From Scleroderma bovista (Eukaryota; Basidiomycota; Agaricomycetes; Boletales; Sclerodermataceae), in contig JAYMGJ010000098.1 of the NCBI GenBank assembly GCA_037178675.1, forward strand, positions 1 through 64,000: a stretch of DNA of 64,000 nucleotides. Reading direction: 5' to 3'. Under the pieces are notes generated by a model. The model had not been told where the DNA came from and searched no databases. It saw only the letters and a program-made list of their open reading frames with translations. Below, one piece after another: positions 51,042-61,893 of the stretch (position 1 is the stretch's first letter; each line of letters begins with the position of its first letter). Position numbers and translations under genes: made by a program.

Positions 51042-53301
51042 ATGGACGACGTCTTTGACGGTGCCGTTGGTATCGATCTTGGCACCACCTACTCGTAAGT
51101 AGCACTGTAGAAGTCGACTAAGTTATGTTTCATGGTCATCCATCCAGATGTGTTGGTGTCTGGCAAAACGATCGAGTAGAAATCATTGCCAACGATCGTG
51201 AGCAAACCTCGTCTTGACGTTTATCCTGGATAATCCTGATCACGATTTCAGAGGGTAACCGGACAACACCATCATATGTCGCCTTCTCCGCTGAAGAGCG
51301 TCTAATTGGTGATGCGGCAAAGAACCAAGCCGCAATGAACCCGCGCAACACCGTCTTTGACGCAAAGCGTCTCATCGGCCGTCGTTATGAGTGAGCATTT
51401 CTCGGATGCCCTATTGTGCGCTTTGCTCACATCATAATTTTAGTGACCCGGACGTTAAAAAAGTTGGTGGGCTCCTTCCGCCTGCAGATCATATCTTATC
51501 GATTATTTCTTAGGATATGACCCACTGGCCATTTGAGGTTATTGAAAAGGAGGGTTCTCCACTCATCAAGGTGAACTACCTTGGAGAGGACAAGACTTTC
51601 ACACCGCAAGAAATATCCTCCATGGTTCTCAACAAAATGAAGGAAATTTCTGAAGCCAAACTCGGCAAGACTGTCAAAAAGGCTGTTATCACGTAAGTAT
51701 TTGTTTATGCTTTCGTATGATCTCGGAATAATACTTCCTCGTTAGTGTCCCGGCCTACTTCAATGATTCGCAGCGCTTAGCTACTAAGGATGCTGGCGCC
51801 ATCTCTGGTCTCGATGTTTTACGAATTATTAACGAACCCACGGCTGCTGCTATTGCTTATGGTCTTGACCGCCAATCAAAAACGGAAAAGAACGTCCTCA
51901 TTTTCGACCTCGGTGGAGGAACGTTTGATGTTTCTTTGCTCAACATTACTGGTGGGGTCTTCGCTGTCAAGGCGACTGCTGGTGATACTCATCTGGGTGG
52001 TGAGGATTTCGACAATACACTCCTCGAGCACTTCAAGAACGAGTTCAAGCGGAAGAGCAAGTTTGATATCTCGGAGGATCCTCGTGCCCTCAGACGTCTG
52101 AGGAGTGCTTGTGAGCGTGCCAAACGCACCCTTTCTAGTGTTACCCAGACGACCGTTGAGGTCGATTCGCTTTTCCAGGTGAGGTGGTATATTACCTTGC
52201 CTGGGATCATTGCTCACTGCCCACTCCCATAGGGTGTCGATTTCTCTGCTAACATTACCCGTGCTCGTTTCGAGGAGATCAACGCTGCACTATTCAAGTC
52301 GACCCTCGAACCCGTCGAGAAGGTGCTTAAAGATGCCAAAATTCCCCGTGAGAAGGTCGATGACATTGTCCTTGTTGGCGGCTCTACCCGTATTCCCAAA
52401 ATTCAAGCTCTCGTCTCTGAATACTTCGGAGGACGCCAGCTGAACAAGTCAATCAACCCTGACGAGGCTGTCGCCTATGGTGCTGCTGTTCAAGCTGCAG
52501 TCCTCACTGGTCAGACATCGGAAAAGACCCAGGATCTTCTTCTTCTCGATGTCGCTCCATTGTCCCTTGGTGTCGCCATGCAGGGTGATGTCTTCGGTGT
52601 CGTGGTTCCTCGCAATACCCCCATCCCAACAAGCAAATCACGGGTGTTCACGACTGTCGAGGATAACCAAACCACAGTCACTTTCCCTGTGTAATTCAAC
52701 CCATTCACTCTTAATCTAGTACACTGGTCTCACTGCACTCATACAGGTACGAAGGTGAACGCACCCAATGTCGCGACAACCGCTTACTCGGTGAATTCGA
52801 GCTCACTGGCATTCCTCCCATGCCTCGTGGTCAAGCTGAGCTTGTCACTACTTTTGAGGTTGACGCCAACGGTCTCTTGAAGGTATCTGCTCAGGACCGT
52901 GCCTCTGGCCGCAAGGCATCGATCAGTAAGTTGTGTTTATATCTTGATCTGTCTTTGTCTAATGTTTTGTAGGTATCACCAACTCTGTTGGACGCTTGTC
53001 GACGGTTGAGATTGACCAGATGATCAAGGACGCTGAACAATTCAAGCAAGCTGACAAGGAATTCCAAGCACGGCACGATGCCAAATCCGACCTCGAGGCA
53101 TACATTCACCAAGTCGAGGGAACGATCACCTCGCCCGAGATTGGCATGAAGCTTAAACGTGGAGCCAAGGCTCAAGTTGAAGCCGAGCTGGCTCGTGCTC
53201 TTGAGAAGCTTGAAATTGAGGATTCAACAGCTGATGAACTTAGGAAATCGCAGCTCGGCATCAAGCGGGCTTTACAGAAAGCAACTGCTGGGATCCGATG
53301 A
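51042..53301 (+). CDS. SSB1: Ribosome-associated Hsp70 of the Ssb type
   Basis: Start at 51042: [20 protein letters not shown]. Exon 1 is 53 nt. Signatures: [108 protein letters not shown] and [16 protein letters not shown]. The C-terminus is [16 protein letters not shown] helix and [20 protein letters not shown] with no EEVD. That ending and the [31 protein letters not shown] pattern match yeast Ssb rather than Ssa or Kar2. Ssb binds nascent chains at the tunnel exit with the RAC co-chaperone. About seven introns of 45-60 nt interrupt it. Confidence 0.95.
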
Positions 53302-53476
53302 GATGATTACCGGGAACATGTGATCGACAAAATAGAGGAGTGATAGTCATGTTTGTATTCCTGTCATGCAACTCTTTAGCAGCTGTTTCGCTATTCTATC
53401 AATGCATTGAATGTGATAGTACCGGACAACTCTTCAAAGCATTAGTGCGAGAATAAGGTAACGGGCATATGCGAGC

Positions 53477-54822
53477 TCATGATGAGATTGCTTTATGGAT
53501 TTGCAATGCAACCTCAAGGATCCAAAGTTCCTCATCAGCGCCCTCACATAGAGCTTTGTCTGCCTCGGCAATCGCCAATGCGCATATAGCCTTCTGCCGT
53601 GCTGGTAATGTTTGATGGAGGACTACAAGGTCGTGGAGCTGAAACCTGTTTATAGCGATAATCATCTGTCATGTGGCGCCACTGACCTGCGACAGTAATT
53701 GCATGGCGGAATAACCTTGTCGAATGACTTCCTTCACCTTCTTTCGGATATCATCAAAGCCTTGTCGTTTTGGGACAGCACCATCGACTTCCATATCACC
53801 GGCGATCTCCAGCCCAAGGGTTTTGGCAAGATTATTTACCTCTGCAGTGGGCACAACCCCGGCAATCTCCTGGATATCGATTGGGGCTATCACTGATGGC
53901 GGATCTGAGGATGAGGACAGCCGGGATGCAGATTGAAGATATGTGATAGCGCGTCGCAGGTCGCCATTTGACGTGTCTATCAGTGTACTCATGACCTCTG
54001 CAGTGACGTCAACATGCTCCGCTGCTGCAATCTGCGCGAGCCGCGAGGACGTGGACGACGAGTCTAGAGGTGTGAAGCGAAATTTTGAACACCTCGATGC
54101 CAAAGGTTCGATTATTCTGATTTTGTGAATATGTGGTATACGAAGTGGATGCTTTTCCCCACCTCGTAACGTAGTTGCACACCAGACAGAAGCGAGTGAT
54201 CCGGGCATAAGTCTCCATAATCCTCCGGAGGGCTCCCTGGGCATCTTGGGTCATCGAATCCGCCTCATCCAGGATAATGATTTTGTAGGGTGGACAAGGA
54301 TATGTCTTTCCATCTGAAGCAGTGGCCTGTGCCCTGGGTGTTTGTCGGGCAAATGCCTTGATCTTCTCCCTGACGACAGAGATGCCTCTTTCATCCGAGG
54401 CGTTAAGTTCAAGTACCCGATTGCGGAAGTTGTCTGGGCTGACACTTTATCTGTGAATGCTCCTTGCACCAAAAGCGGCGTCGTACCCAAATAACTGGCG
54501 AGCCAAAGCAAGAATTGTCGATGTCTTGCCCGTTCCTGGTGGCCCATAAAATAACATGTGGGGTAACTAGCAGAGCGTCAGCGAGATAAGGAATGCAGAA
54601 GAGGGACACAGACATTTGTCGACGAAAGTGCCTTGCGCAACACGGTCACGGTGTGTTCCTGTGCAGAAACATCATCTATGGTTTTGGGACGGCTGCGAGT
54701 GGGTTATATTTGCTGGTTGTTCGACAAACACAATCCACCAACTATTTTTCGACCCATGGTTGCAGCGCAGGATCTATTGTGTGCTTTGGCACCGTTTTTG
54801 CTGTTGGCTGAAAGAACGCCAT
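53477..54822 (-). CDS. RFC2: Replication factor C subunit (Rfc2 / human RFC4 type)
   Basis: Start at 54822: [26 protein letters not shown], then an intron, then [20 protein letters not shown]. Next come [20 protein letters not shown] (Walker A), [40 protein letters not shown] (Walker B) and [20 protein letters not shown] (the SRC sensor). The C-terminal collar ends in [24 protein letters not shown] sequence, stop at 53477. Five or six introns. It belongs to the clamp loader that places PCNA on primed DNA. It is divergent from the CAF-1 large subunit gene with a 187-bp shared promoter holding ACGCG motifs. Confidence 0.95.
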
Positions 54823-55009
54823 CTTAGCATGAAATGCGACGCGCCCTGTCACTGAAACGCGTGACTGGTAGTCTGACTAATACACTCCCACGCCCGCGCA
54901 GACGCGACACGCCCCGACAAGGGCGCCTGACTTGACTCAGAGCGAGCACGCCCATTGCGAATGCTGTGGACGTGACGCTGTGTCCGACCTGCCCAGTGCC
55001 ATCATAACC
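54823..55009. promoter_or_regulatory. Shared RFC2/CAF-1 promoter with MCB-like ACGCG motifs
   Basis: 187 bp between two divergent start codons. Three ACGCG cores are seen: ACGCGC at 54839-54844, the full MluI-box ACGCGT at 54857-54862 and ACGCGA at 54902-54907. In ascomycete yeasts ACGCGT is the MBF (Swi6/Mbp1) site of G1/S genes. Both genes act in S phase, so G1/S control is a reasonable inference, not shown here. Confidence 0.6.
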
Positions 55010-57724
55010 ATGTCGACGTCTGTCGGTACGTGACTACTTTACTCTCCCGTCCCATCTTGTGATTACGCGACGCGTAACAGTTCCACCCGCCAACAAAAAC
55101 CCCATCTCCGAGTTTAAGAATGGAAAGGTCGTTTTCAGGCAAAAGCCAATATCGTTTGAAAAGGCATCCGAGACTATGCAAGGTGAGAAAGTCCCGAGAT
55201 TGTTGCAAAGCAGCACCTATATTCTCCATCGCCGCAGAAATTGTCAAATTCCGCGAAATGCTGGATAGTCGCGTGAGAGACGCGTCCGGGCCACTAACTT
55301 CTATCCCAGATGAGAACAAGCCTCTCATTGTCAAGCTCGCTCAAGAAAGGTGAGCTAGGCATTCAGTCATCGCGCAATTTTAGGACCCTGAATGTGCACG
55401 GCCAGTGATAAGACTGCGCTGGCCCTTGCTAAACAGATCCGCTCAATCTTGTTACCTGGAGAAGGTGGAGGCGATGAGAGTTTTCGCACAAGTCTCGACT
55501 CTTGTCTCCCGCTCCCCGTGGTAGAGCATGCCATCAAGGCAGTCATGACGAGAACCAACTACGGTCTTGAATGTCCTTCAGGCCAGAAACCTCCAGCTGC
55601 TGTCTGCGTCTGGCGCTGGGAAGTTCAAGATGCTTATAAAGATTGGTTGCCAAAATCAGCCCGAGAGACTGTAGAAGCCAGAACAGCGGAGCGAGTTCAA
55701 GTGAGTACTTAAGCTTGACTGTCATCCATGTGGCACCACAGCTCTCCGTAGGCCAGGGTCCATTTGTCTGCAGTTTTCTCAAACCTTCCCCAAGCCCAAA
55801 AAGATGATATTCTTGATCCAAAAGGCTCCAATAAGCACTCTGCCAAAGACAGCAGCCAACCTTATGATCCTTCGTCTGTTGACTTGGAGCCGGGAGAAGA
55901 CCAGAAAATGCAATCAACACCCACACTCGATGATGCAGTATGCGGTTTCAACTTTCACTCTTCTTGGCTCACTCATGTGGGTGGATGCAGTCCGAAAATG
56001 TTGTCCCGAGGGGTCGACCAAAGAAAGTTGTTGACACAGAAAAGGCTGCCAAGGTATTGGTGTAGCTTCCATATCGTGAAGGAATGTTCATCTTTGGTCG
56101 TAGATCAAGGTGAAGGAGGAGCGAAAGGCCGCAAGGGCCGAAAAAGAGAAGAAGCAGAAAGACGCTCAGGAAAAATCGCGGTCCCTCATGGCGAATTTTT
56201 TTGGAAAAGCTAAACCACACAATCAAGCCTCACCTACGAAGGATTTGAACCAGGCAGCCGGCCCTTCGTCGATTGAAAATGATTTTCAGAAGACTTTTAA
56301 GCCTTTTGTACTTAAGAAAGACGCTGAGCTTGCTCCGCATAACTGGTTCTTGGAGACGAAGAAAAGAAAGCCCACTATTCTTCAAGAGAGTGGTGCAACT
56401 CACGACGACGCAATTATCATCGACGAGGACGTCAACAGTAAATGTGAACCAACTGAAGCTCGGACCAGGATGCTTCCGCCGAACAAGTTGGCTGTAGGGA
56501 ATACCCTAGGTGAGTGTGATGTTGTATGGTCACATTACACTATAATTGTAACCGCAGAAGGACTGCGAGATGTTTTGCCACTGCTAAGACAACGGTATTT
56601 GATGCCTAGTGGAAGACGCAAGGTACCCTCGCTCAAGACATACAATGAGCGGACTGTACGAGACATTATGGCACAGCTTAATGAGGCTGAGGTCGCAGGC
56701 GATCCAGCCCATGTGCGCCAGCTACTCATAGCGCTGAACGACCGCAAGCTTCTGCCCGCTAAAGTGCTCATATTCACGGAGGATGCACGGCCAGGGTATT
56801 ACGGTACCTGGACTAGGAACTCTCGCATCATTGGCCCGCGTACGCCTTTCGCGCAGGATCTCCTCGCACGCGATTACGCCTATGACAGTGGAGAGGAGTG
56901 GGAAGATGAAGATGCCAGCCAAGCAGACGACGTTGTGGATGATGCGGAAGAGGACGACGGCGATGGCGATGATGCGGACTCAGACCTTGATAGTTGGCTT
57001 GTGGATGATGAGGAAATGGAGATTTCTCTTCCTTCGGATCCAAGGGATTTATCGCCTTCATATGTTGACCTACCGATCTCCCCGCCGAAACGGAAAGGGG
57101 ATGGTGCAGGTCGACAATTAGAGAAGAAGCGGAAGATGGTAGTGCCATTAGTCCCTTTTTCCAAAGGCCCATGCTGGGAGTCGGTCGTTGGCCAATGCGA
57201 ATATGAGCTCTTTGAACCATACCGGATACAACTCTTTAATGGTATGTCTGCGTGTTGTTGGCATTTCTTTAACTTAGTTGTTCCATTTTAGATGTACCCT
57301 ATCCTATTGATCCGTTCACATTCGTCTCCGTTGCGGCAGAGGAACGACAGAATGCCAAGTCTGAGCTGGGCCTGCCTGACAAACCAGTTGTTGGTCGTGG
57401 TGCAGCATCCGCATTGCCAGGGAAACGCTCTGGTGTAGCACAAGCTCCGAAAATGCCATTCCCTGATGCATACCTGGGTGCATTGCTTGCGAAGATAACT
57501 GAGCTCGCGACACCAAACTTCACCTATCTTGTAGAGAGCATATACCAAGAGCTTCGTGTTCACAAGGTGAAGAAAAATTCCATTGAAGCCAAGGTACGAG
57601 AAGTCAGTGAGAAATCAAAAGATAGGGTATGGGTAGTGAAGGAAACGATACGGGTCAGTGCCTGTAATAAATTTTCACTGCATGATATTCACCTACATTC
57701 CAGGCCTTGCACGGAGTCAAGTGA
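55010..57724 (+). CDS. CAC1: Chromatin assembly factor 1 large subunit (Cac1/p150)
   Basis: Exon 1 is 16 nt (55010-55025). The N-terminus reads MSTSVVPPANKNPISEFKNG. Later there is a Lys/Glu/Arg-rich helix, KVKEERKAARAEKEKKQKDA (KER region). It is followed by RSLMANFFGKAK, a PIP-box-like element without the leading Gln, in the same order as yeast Cac1. The conserved core is LPAKVLIFTEDARPGYYGTW and TRNSRIIGPRTPFAQD, with the acidic YDSGEEWEDEDA stretch. The C-terminal domain reads LGALLAKITELATPNFTYLV and KKNSIEAKVREVSEKSKDRV, ending ALHGVK (stop 57724) after a last intron. With two smaller subunits it deposits H3-H4 behind replication forks. About seven exons; those between 55700 and 56120 are approximate. 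Confidence 0.92.
55063..55077. promoter_or_regulatory. ACGCG inverted repeat in CAF-1 intron 1
   Basis: TTACGCGACGCGTAA is a palindrome around a central A and contains ACGCGT at 55070-55075. It sits about 50 bp after the ATG, in intron 1 just before its acceptor, and continues the ACGCG cluster of the promoter. Confidence 0.5.
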
Positions 57725-57866
57725 TGATCGAATTTATTGATTGACAGAGTTGGATATCATAATACCGTAATCTACATAATTGCACATTGTTCTCTTCATG
57801 TCTAGTATGAGGCTCATCGCAGGAAATTGAAGTGTGGGGTGACATAGAGCCATTCGGAGTCCTCTA

Positions 57867-58677
57867 TCACGAGGAGGCAAGGTTCCAAGCTTGTTCCACA
57901 TGCATGGAGTCGTTGTCTGGAGTGATGCAGTGTACATCGCCGGATTCAGCAGCTAGCCAATTTCTAAGCAAAGGAAGGACCACGATAATCAACACCCACA
58001 GACGAGCATCTTCGCCGGCCTGCCACCGTCATCAAGGATGATATCAAAGCCCATCCCCTTGAAGACCTTTAAGCGTAGTCTGGAAGAAGCTCAAGTAACC
58101 AAGTGTATAACACCCCAGGAATATAATCCGCTTACGTTGTGCCGTCTATGTCGCGCTGGTGGTCGTGGGCCGGATCTGATTCCTCGAACTCTCTCACCTT
58201 TTCTTTCAGAGCTGCCAGTTCTGCTTCCTTGCCTGCCAGGGAGTTCTCAGCATCGCGTATGGCTTTTGCGAGGGAAATCCGAGCGACATCGAGTTCATTC
58301 AACCGTGCAGCATGCTGCTCTGCACTAGGGACATTTGGGGGACGCACAGATGATTTACGGGCCGCCTCAAGGACACGACTTAGTGCTTGAAAGGGTGAAG
58401 TCGATAATAAGGGTTTTTTTAACCAGAGGATGACTGACCCCTGAGATTCGAATATGCTTCGTCGTTCTCACGTTTGGCCTTGACATAGTTGGTCTTCATC
58501 TGTTCCTCTGCTGAAGTTATTGTAAGGTAGTCGTCAGCAGGGTCGATAATAGCAGTCATCTCCTTGATGAGTTTTCTGTGAACATGGCTTGAGTGCAAGG
58601 ATGCACAGGCTGTCTGACAGACAGACCGGTACGTACATGCATTCTTGGAGATCTCTGGACTGCATTTCCTTTGCCAT
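57867..58677 (-). CDS. SPC24: Kinetochore protein Spc24
   Basis: Start at 58677: MAKEMQSRDLQECIKLIKEM and TAIIDPADDYLTITSAEEQM after a first intron with donor GTACGT. A coiled coil follows (KAKRENDEAYSNLR, then VPSAEQHAARLNELDVARIS, LAKAIRDAENSLAGKEAELA and ALKEKVREFEESDP). The C-terminal globular domain is spread over two short exons: LRLKVFKGMGFDIILDDGGR, PAKMLV, SAESGDVHCITPDNDSMHVE and QAWNLASS (stop 57867). The order IIDPxxDY, coiled coil, DGTxLRLK, LWxLA(S) fits Spc24 of the Ndc80 complex, which links kinetochores to microtubules. The last exon would be missed by frame scanning. It is convergent with CAF-1 (142 bp between stops). Confidence 0.9.
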
Positions 58678-59245
58678 GGCGCATGCGCTAAGGGTCTGGA
58701 CGCTCGAAGGTTCGAATGGGACACTGATATAGCGATTATACTGCCCCCGGGAAACCGTGTGTGATGGAGCACGAGAGACGCGCGTGACAACGCTACTAGT
58801 ACGAAGACAGATACTACCAGAGAAATGGCCCAACAACCAAAGAACATCCCTCCAAACCGCCACTTAGCAAACCGCAGCTGACACGTACTGGCACACCCGA
58901 TCGCGAGAGCGAAAGGTATGATTCCTCACTGGACCTCGTTATTAGCCTATGTACCATAAACAAAGTTTATAACCAGTTACTGTGTTTCCTGGAGCGGTCC
59001 GTTCTTCTCGTGGATACTAAACAACATTTACAGGGAAATGGGGCGTGTCCGCCGGGTACCGTCGACACCTGCACATGTTATTCCGTCGGTAGTCCGTGCG
59101 CAACAATATTGAAGGCCCAACGCGTAATGGTTGCCCCGAATATTTACCCTAGACATACCGCGCCGAGATATAAACTGCAGCACCCTCTCATGCCGATCTC
59201 TCACAAAAGTTTTTGCCCTCGCTCTTTTCGTTTGGCTCACTTGCC
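58678..59245. promoter_or_regulatory. Divergent region upstream of SPC24 and the chitinase
   Basis: 568 bp. The chitinase side has a TATA box, TATAAA at 59169-59174, about 72 bp before its ATG. One ACGCGT lies at about 59119. The SPC24 side shows no clear element. Confidence 0.55.
59169..59174 (+). promoter_or_regulatory. TATA box of the chitinase gene
   Basis: TATAAA in the context GAGATATAAACTGC, 72 bp before the start codon, followed by a C/T-rich leader. This spacing suits a fungal core promoter. Confidence 0.55.
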
Positions 59246-60709
59246 ATGCTGTCGCTCCTTTCTTTCACTCTTCTTGCGCTTTCGCTGTCTTTGCCTACCT
59301 CTGCTGCACCCCATCGCCACGCTCATCGCGACTTGCTTAATCCTACCGGATCCATCGCTAGTGCCTATTATACTGGTTGGCATAGTTTAAATGGTGCACC
59401 CCTTTCCGCTGTTCCTTGGTGCAAGTATAACACCCTAATTTATGCTGTCGCGTAAATCAGTCCTCTACCCGCTGCTTAATTTGTGCTAACCTACGAATAG
59501 GGAGACTACTGCAAGCGTCTATGAAATTACCCTGAATGGCTCTGCCCCAGATATTTTCCCTCTCTTCGTAGAAGAGGCGCATAAAAACGTGGGCACGGCT
59601 GTAGTTGCCCTTGTGGACCCTAAAATTAATGACAGGCGTCCTTTGTCAGGGTGTTGCTGCTCACATTGAAGTCGGGGGTTGGTCTGGTAGCAGATGGTTC
59701 TCATCTAATGTCGCGACCGTTGCAAATCGTACTGCGTTCGCGAAGACTATCACCGACTTCGCAAAGAAGTATGACTTGGACGGTGTCAACCTCGAGTAAG
59801 CATTCATCTATCGCACGATCCAGTTGAGTTTTTATTCGTCTAAATAACAGCTGGGAGTATCCCGGAAGTCAAAGCATTGGATGCAATGTCGTTAACACGG
59901 ATGATTCTGCAAATTTCCTTGAATTCATTAAAGTACTCCGCAACATGGTTGGCCCAAAGTTTACCCTCTCCGCAGCGGTGCCCTTGTCCCCGTACCAGTC
60001 CGATGTTAGTGGATACGCAGAGCTCCTGGACTACATCGTTATTATGAACTACGACGTCTGGGGTTCCTGGTCGCCCGCAGTAGGTGCCAATGCACCTCTC
60101 AATGACACTTGCGCCGCTCCAGCCAAACAACAGGGATCAGCCGTGTCTAGTGTTAACGCCTGGAAGAAGGCTGGCTTCCCGGTGAAGAAGATGGTTCTGG
60201 GCGTGCCAACATACGGTCACTCGTACAGTGTTTCTCCTGCAGACGCGTTTGTCAATGGAGCGACCCAGCTCGCCGCATATCCACCATTCAATTCCTCGAA
60301 CCAGCCCCAGATTCCTGGGACAGCCCCGGGGGGATATATATTTGCGGAAAGAATGCAGGACCTGGTGGAACATGGAACATGCGCAACCTCGTCCAGGGTG
60401 GCTGGTTGAACAACAACGGTCTCCCAGGCGATGGTATTTCTTACCGCTATGATTCTTGCAGTCAGACAGTAAGTATTCTAACAAATCTGCTCAGCCAGTA
60501 TACAGTACTCACCCTTGAAACCATATTAGCCCTACATCTACAACCAGAATTCTCAAATCATGATCTCGTATGACAACGCCGACTCTTTTTCTGCCAAGGG
60601 AGAGTTCATCAAATCTGAAAGTCTGCGTGGATTCACCATATGGGAAGAGGGTGGCGACTACAACAACATCCTCCTCGATAGCATCAGGCAGGCTGCAGGT
60701 TTCACGTAG
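59246..60709 (+). CDS. Secreted GH18 chitinase with an apparent frameshift
   Basis: The ATG at 59246 begins a signal peptide (MLSLLSFTLLALSLSLPTSA). The barrel reads GSIASAYYTGWHSLNGAPLS, VPWCKYNTLIYAVA, NGVAAHIEVGGWSGSRWFSS and YDLDGVNLDWEYPGSQ (catalytic Glu present; the first Asp of DxDxE is Asn). Then come LDYIVIMNYDVWGSWSPAVG, KMVLGVPTYGHSYSVSP and LAAYPPFNSSNQP. After that the conserved continuation DSWDSPGGIYICGKNAGPGG is in another frame, shifted by one base at the CCCC run 60305-60308, with no GT..AG intron that repairs it. The rest is LRGFTIWEEGGDYNNILLDS, stop 60709. Either a sequencing or assembly error or a true lesion is possible. Chitin-wall remodelling is the likely role. Intron joins elsewhere are good. 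Confidence 0.85.
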
Positions 60710-60923
60710 TCCTGTTCTTTCCAATCCGCTTACAAGGGTCTTGCACCATTGCGTCTGTTGAAAATGTAATACGGATAATATATTATTGTCGAGTTACACA
60801 CTGCGCTTTGTGAGAGCGGTCGTCACCCCCTATATGGTTTAGAGACACGTCGATCCAGGTTGGATTGACTCCATCTACTAATACTTTTGCCAAGCTTCAC
60901 ACTGGTTCTCGCAGGTCCCCAAC

Positions 60924-61835
60924 ATGACTTTCCAGCTCACAAACACAGCCATCAAGCTGGAAGGTGGGTTGTTTGGCTTGTTGCTAAATTGAAAGTCGCA
61001 GGCTGATGGCGAAGAGAGATGTTCCGCCGGAAGATACAATCCTTGCTCTTGGACGGGAGTTGATTGGGGCCACGGACACATGGCGGAAGGGTAAAAGTTT
61101 CGTCAAGGGTAAGGTCCTCACCCTTCACCGTCCTCGGAATCAGGCCCCCGACAAATTACCGTGGCATTGTCGAGTCAGTCGACATTCGAAGGAGGATGCC
61201 ACATTTGATGAGTTCTGGAGCAAGCTCGGTGTAAACAAACCTGAGAACGAGAGACAGTGAAACGTTTTCCCCGCTCTTTATACCGTCTCGCCAACTTTGG
61301 TTCGCATTTATAGGTTCATTAGCGCTATCAAGCAGGTTCAAACACATATCCCAGACCCAATCTATCTGGTCACTTTACTACACATATCCACCTCCTGTAT
61401 CACCTCGGATTTTCACAGTGCTACAAACAACGCATCTCAATAACACGACACCACGGACTGGGGATGTAGTCTAAATGTGGCTAGGCATGTTCCTGAAGTT
61501 CCTTTCAGAACAATTCGTCTCAATACCGATTGACCTTTCAGAAGACCACGAACTAGCAAAACTTGAAGGAAAAGGTACCAAAGGTCGATATGTCGCTGTT
61601 GAATGTATCGTGGAGTTGGAAAATGGCGAAGTTGAATGGCGCATGGCCACATCGGCCACCCCCGGAGGCATGATACCATCCTTCATTACGGAAAGCAGCA
61701 TGCCTGGACAAATAGCAGCGGTAACATTCACGAAAACTCAAGTTTGTGTCACATGGCTGACCCACCTTGTAGGACGTAACACACTTCTTGGGATGGCTTC
61801 ACACTACTCGAGATAGGACAGCTACAAATACATGA
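60924..61835 (+). CDS. DUF3074 (START-like) domain protein
   Basis: Exon 1 (60924-60963) encodes MTFQLTNTAIKLE. A 55-nt intron (60964-61018) joins it in frame to DVPPEDTILALGRELIGATD. Further blocks are LTLHRPRNQ, EDATFDEFWSKLGVNKPENE, then SIWSLYYTYPPPVSPRIFTV and LQTTHLN after an intron, then SIPIDLSEDHELAKLEGKGT, KGRYVAVECIVELENGEVEW, RMATSATPGGMIPSFITESS and MPGQIAADVTHFLGWL, stop 61835. The RPRG, FDEFW, YYTYPPPVSPR and WRMATS...SFITESSMPG blocks mark DUF3074. The domain has a START/SRPBCC fold that may bind lipid; no function is known. The intron near 61455-61500 could not be placed cleanly. Confidence 0.84.
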
Positions 61836-61893
61836 TGTAACATGTGTTTATCTTCCATAACACGAGTCAGTGGTATTTCTTATGTGTTCTAGT

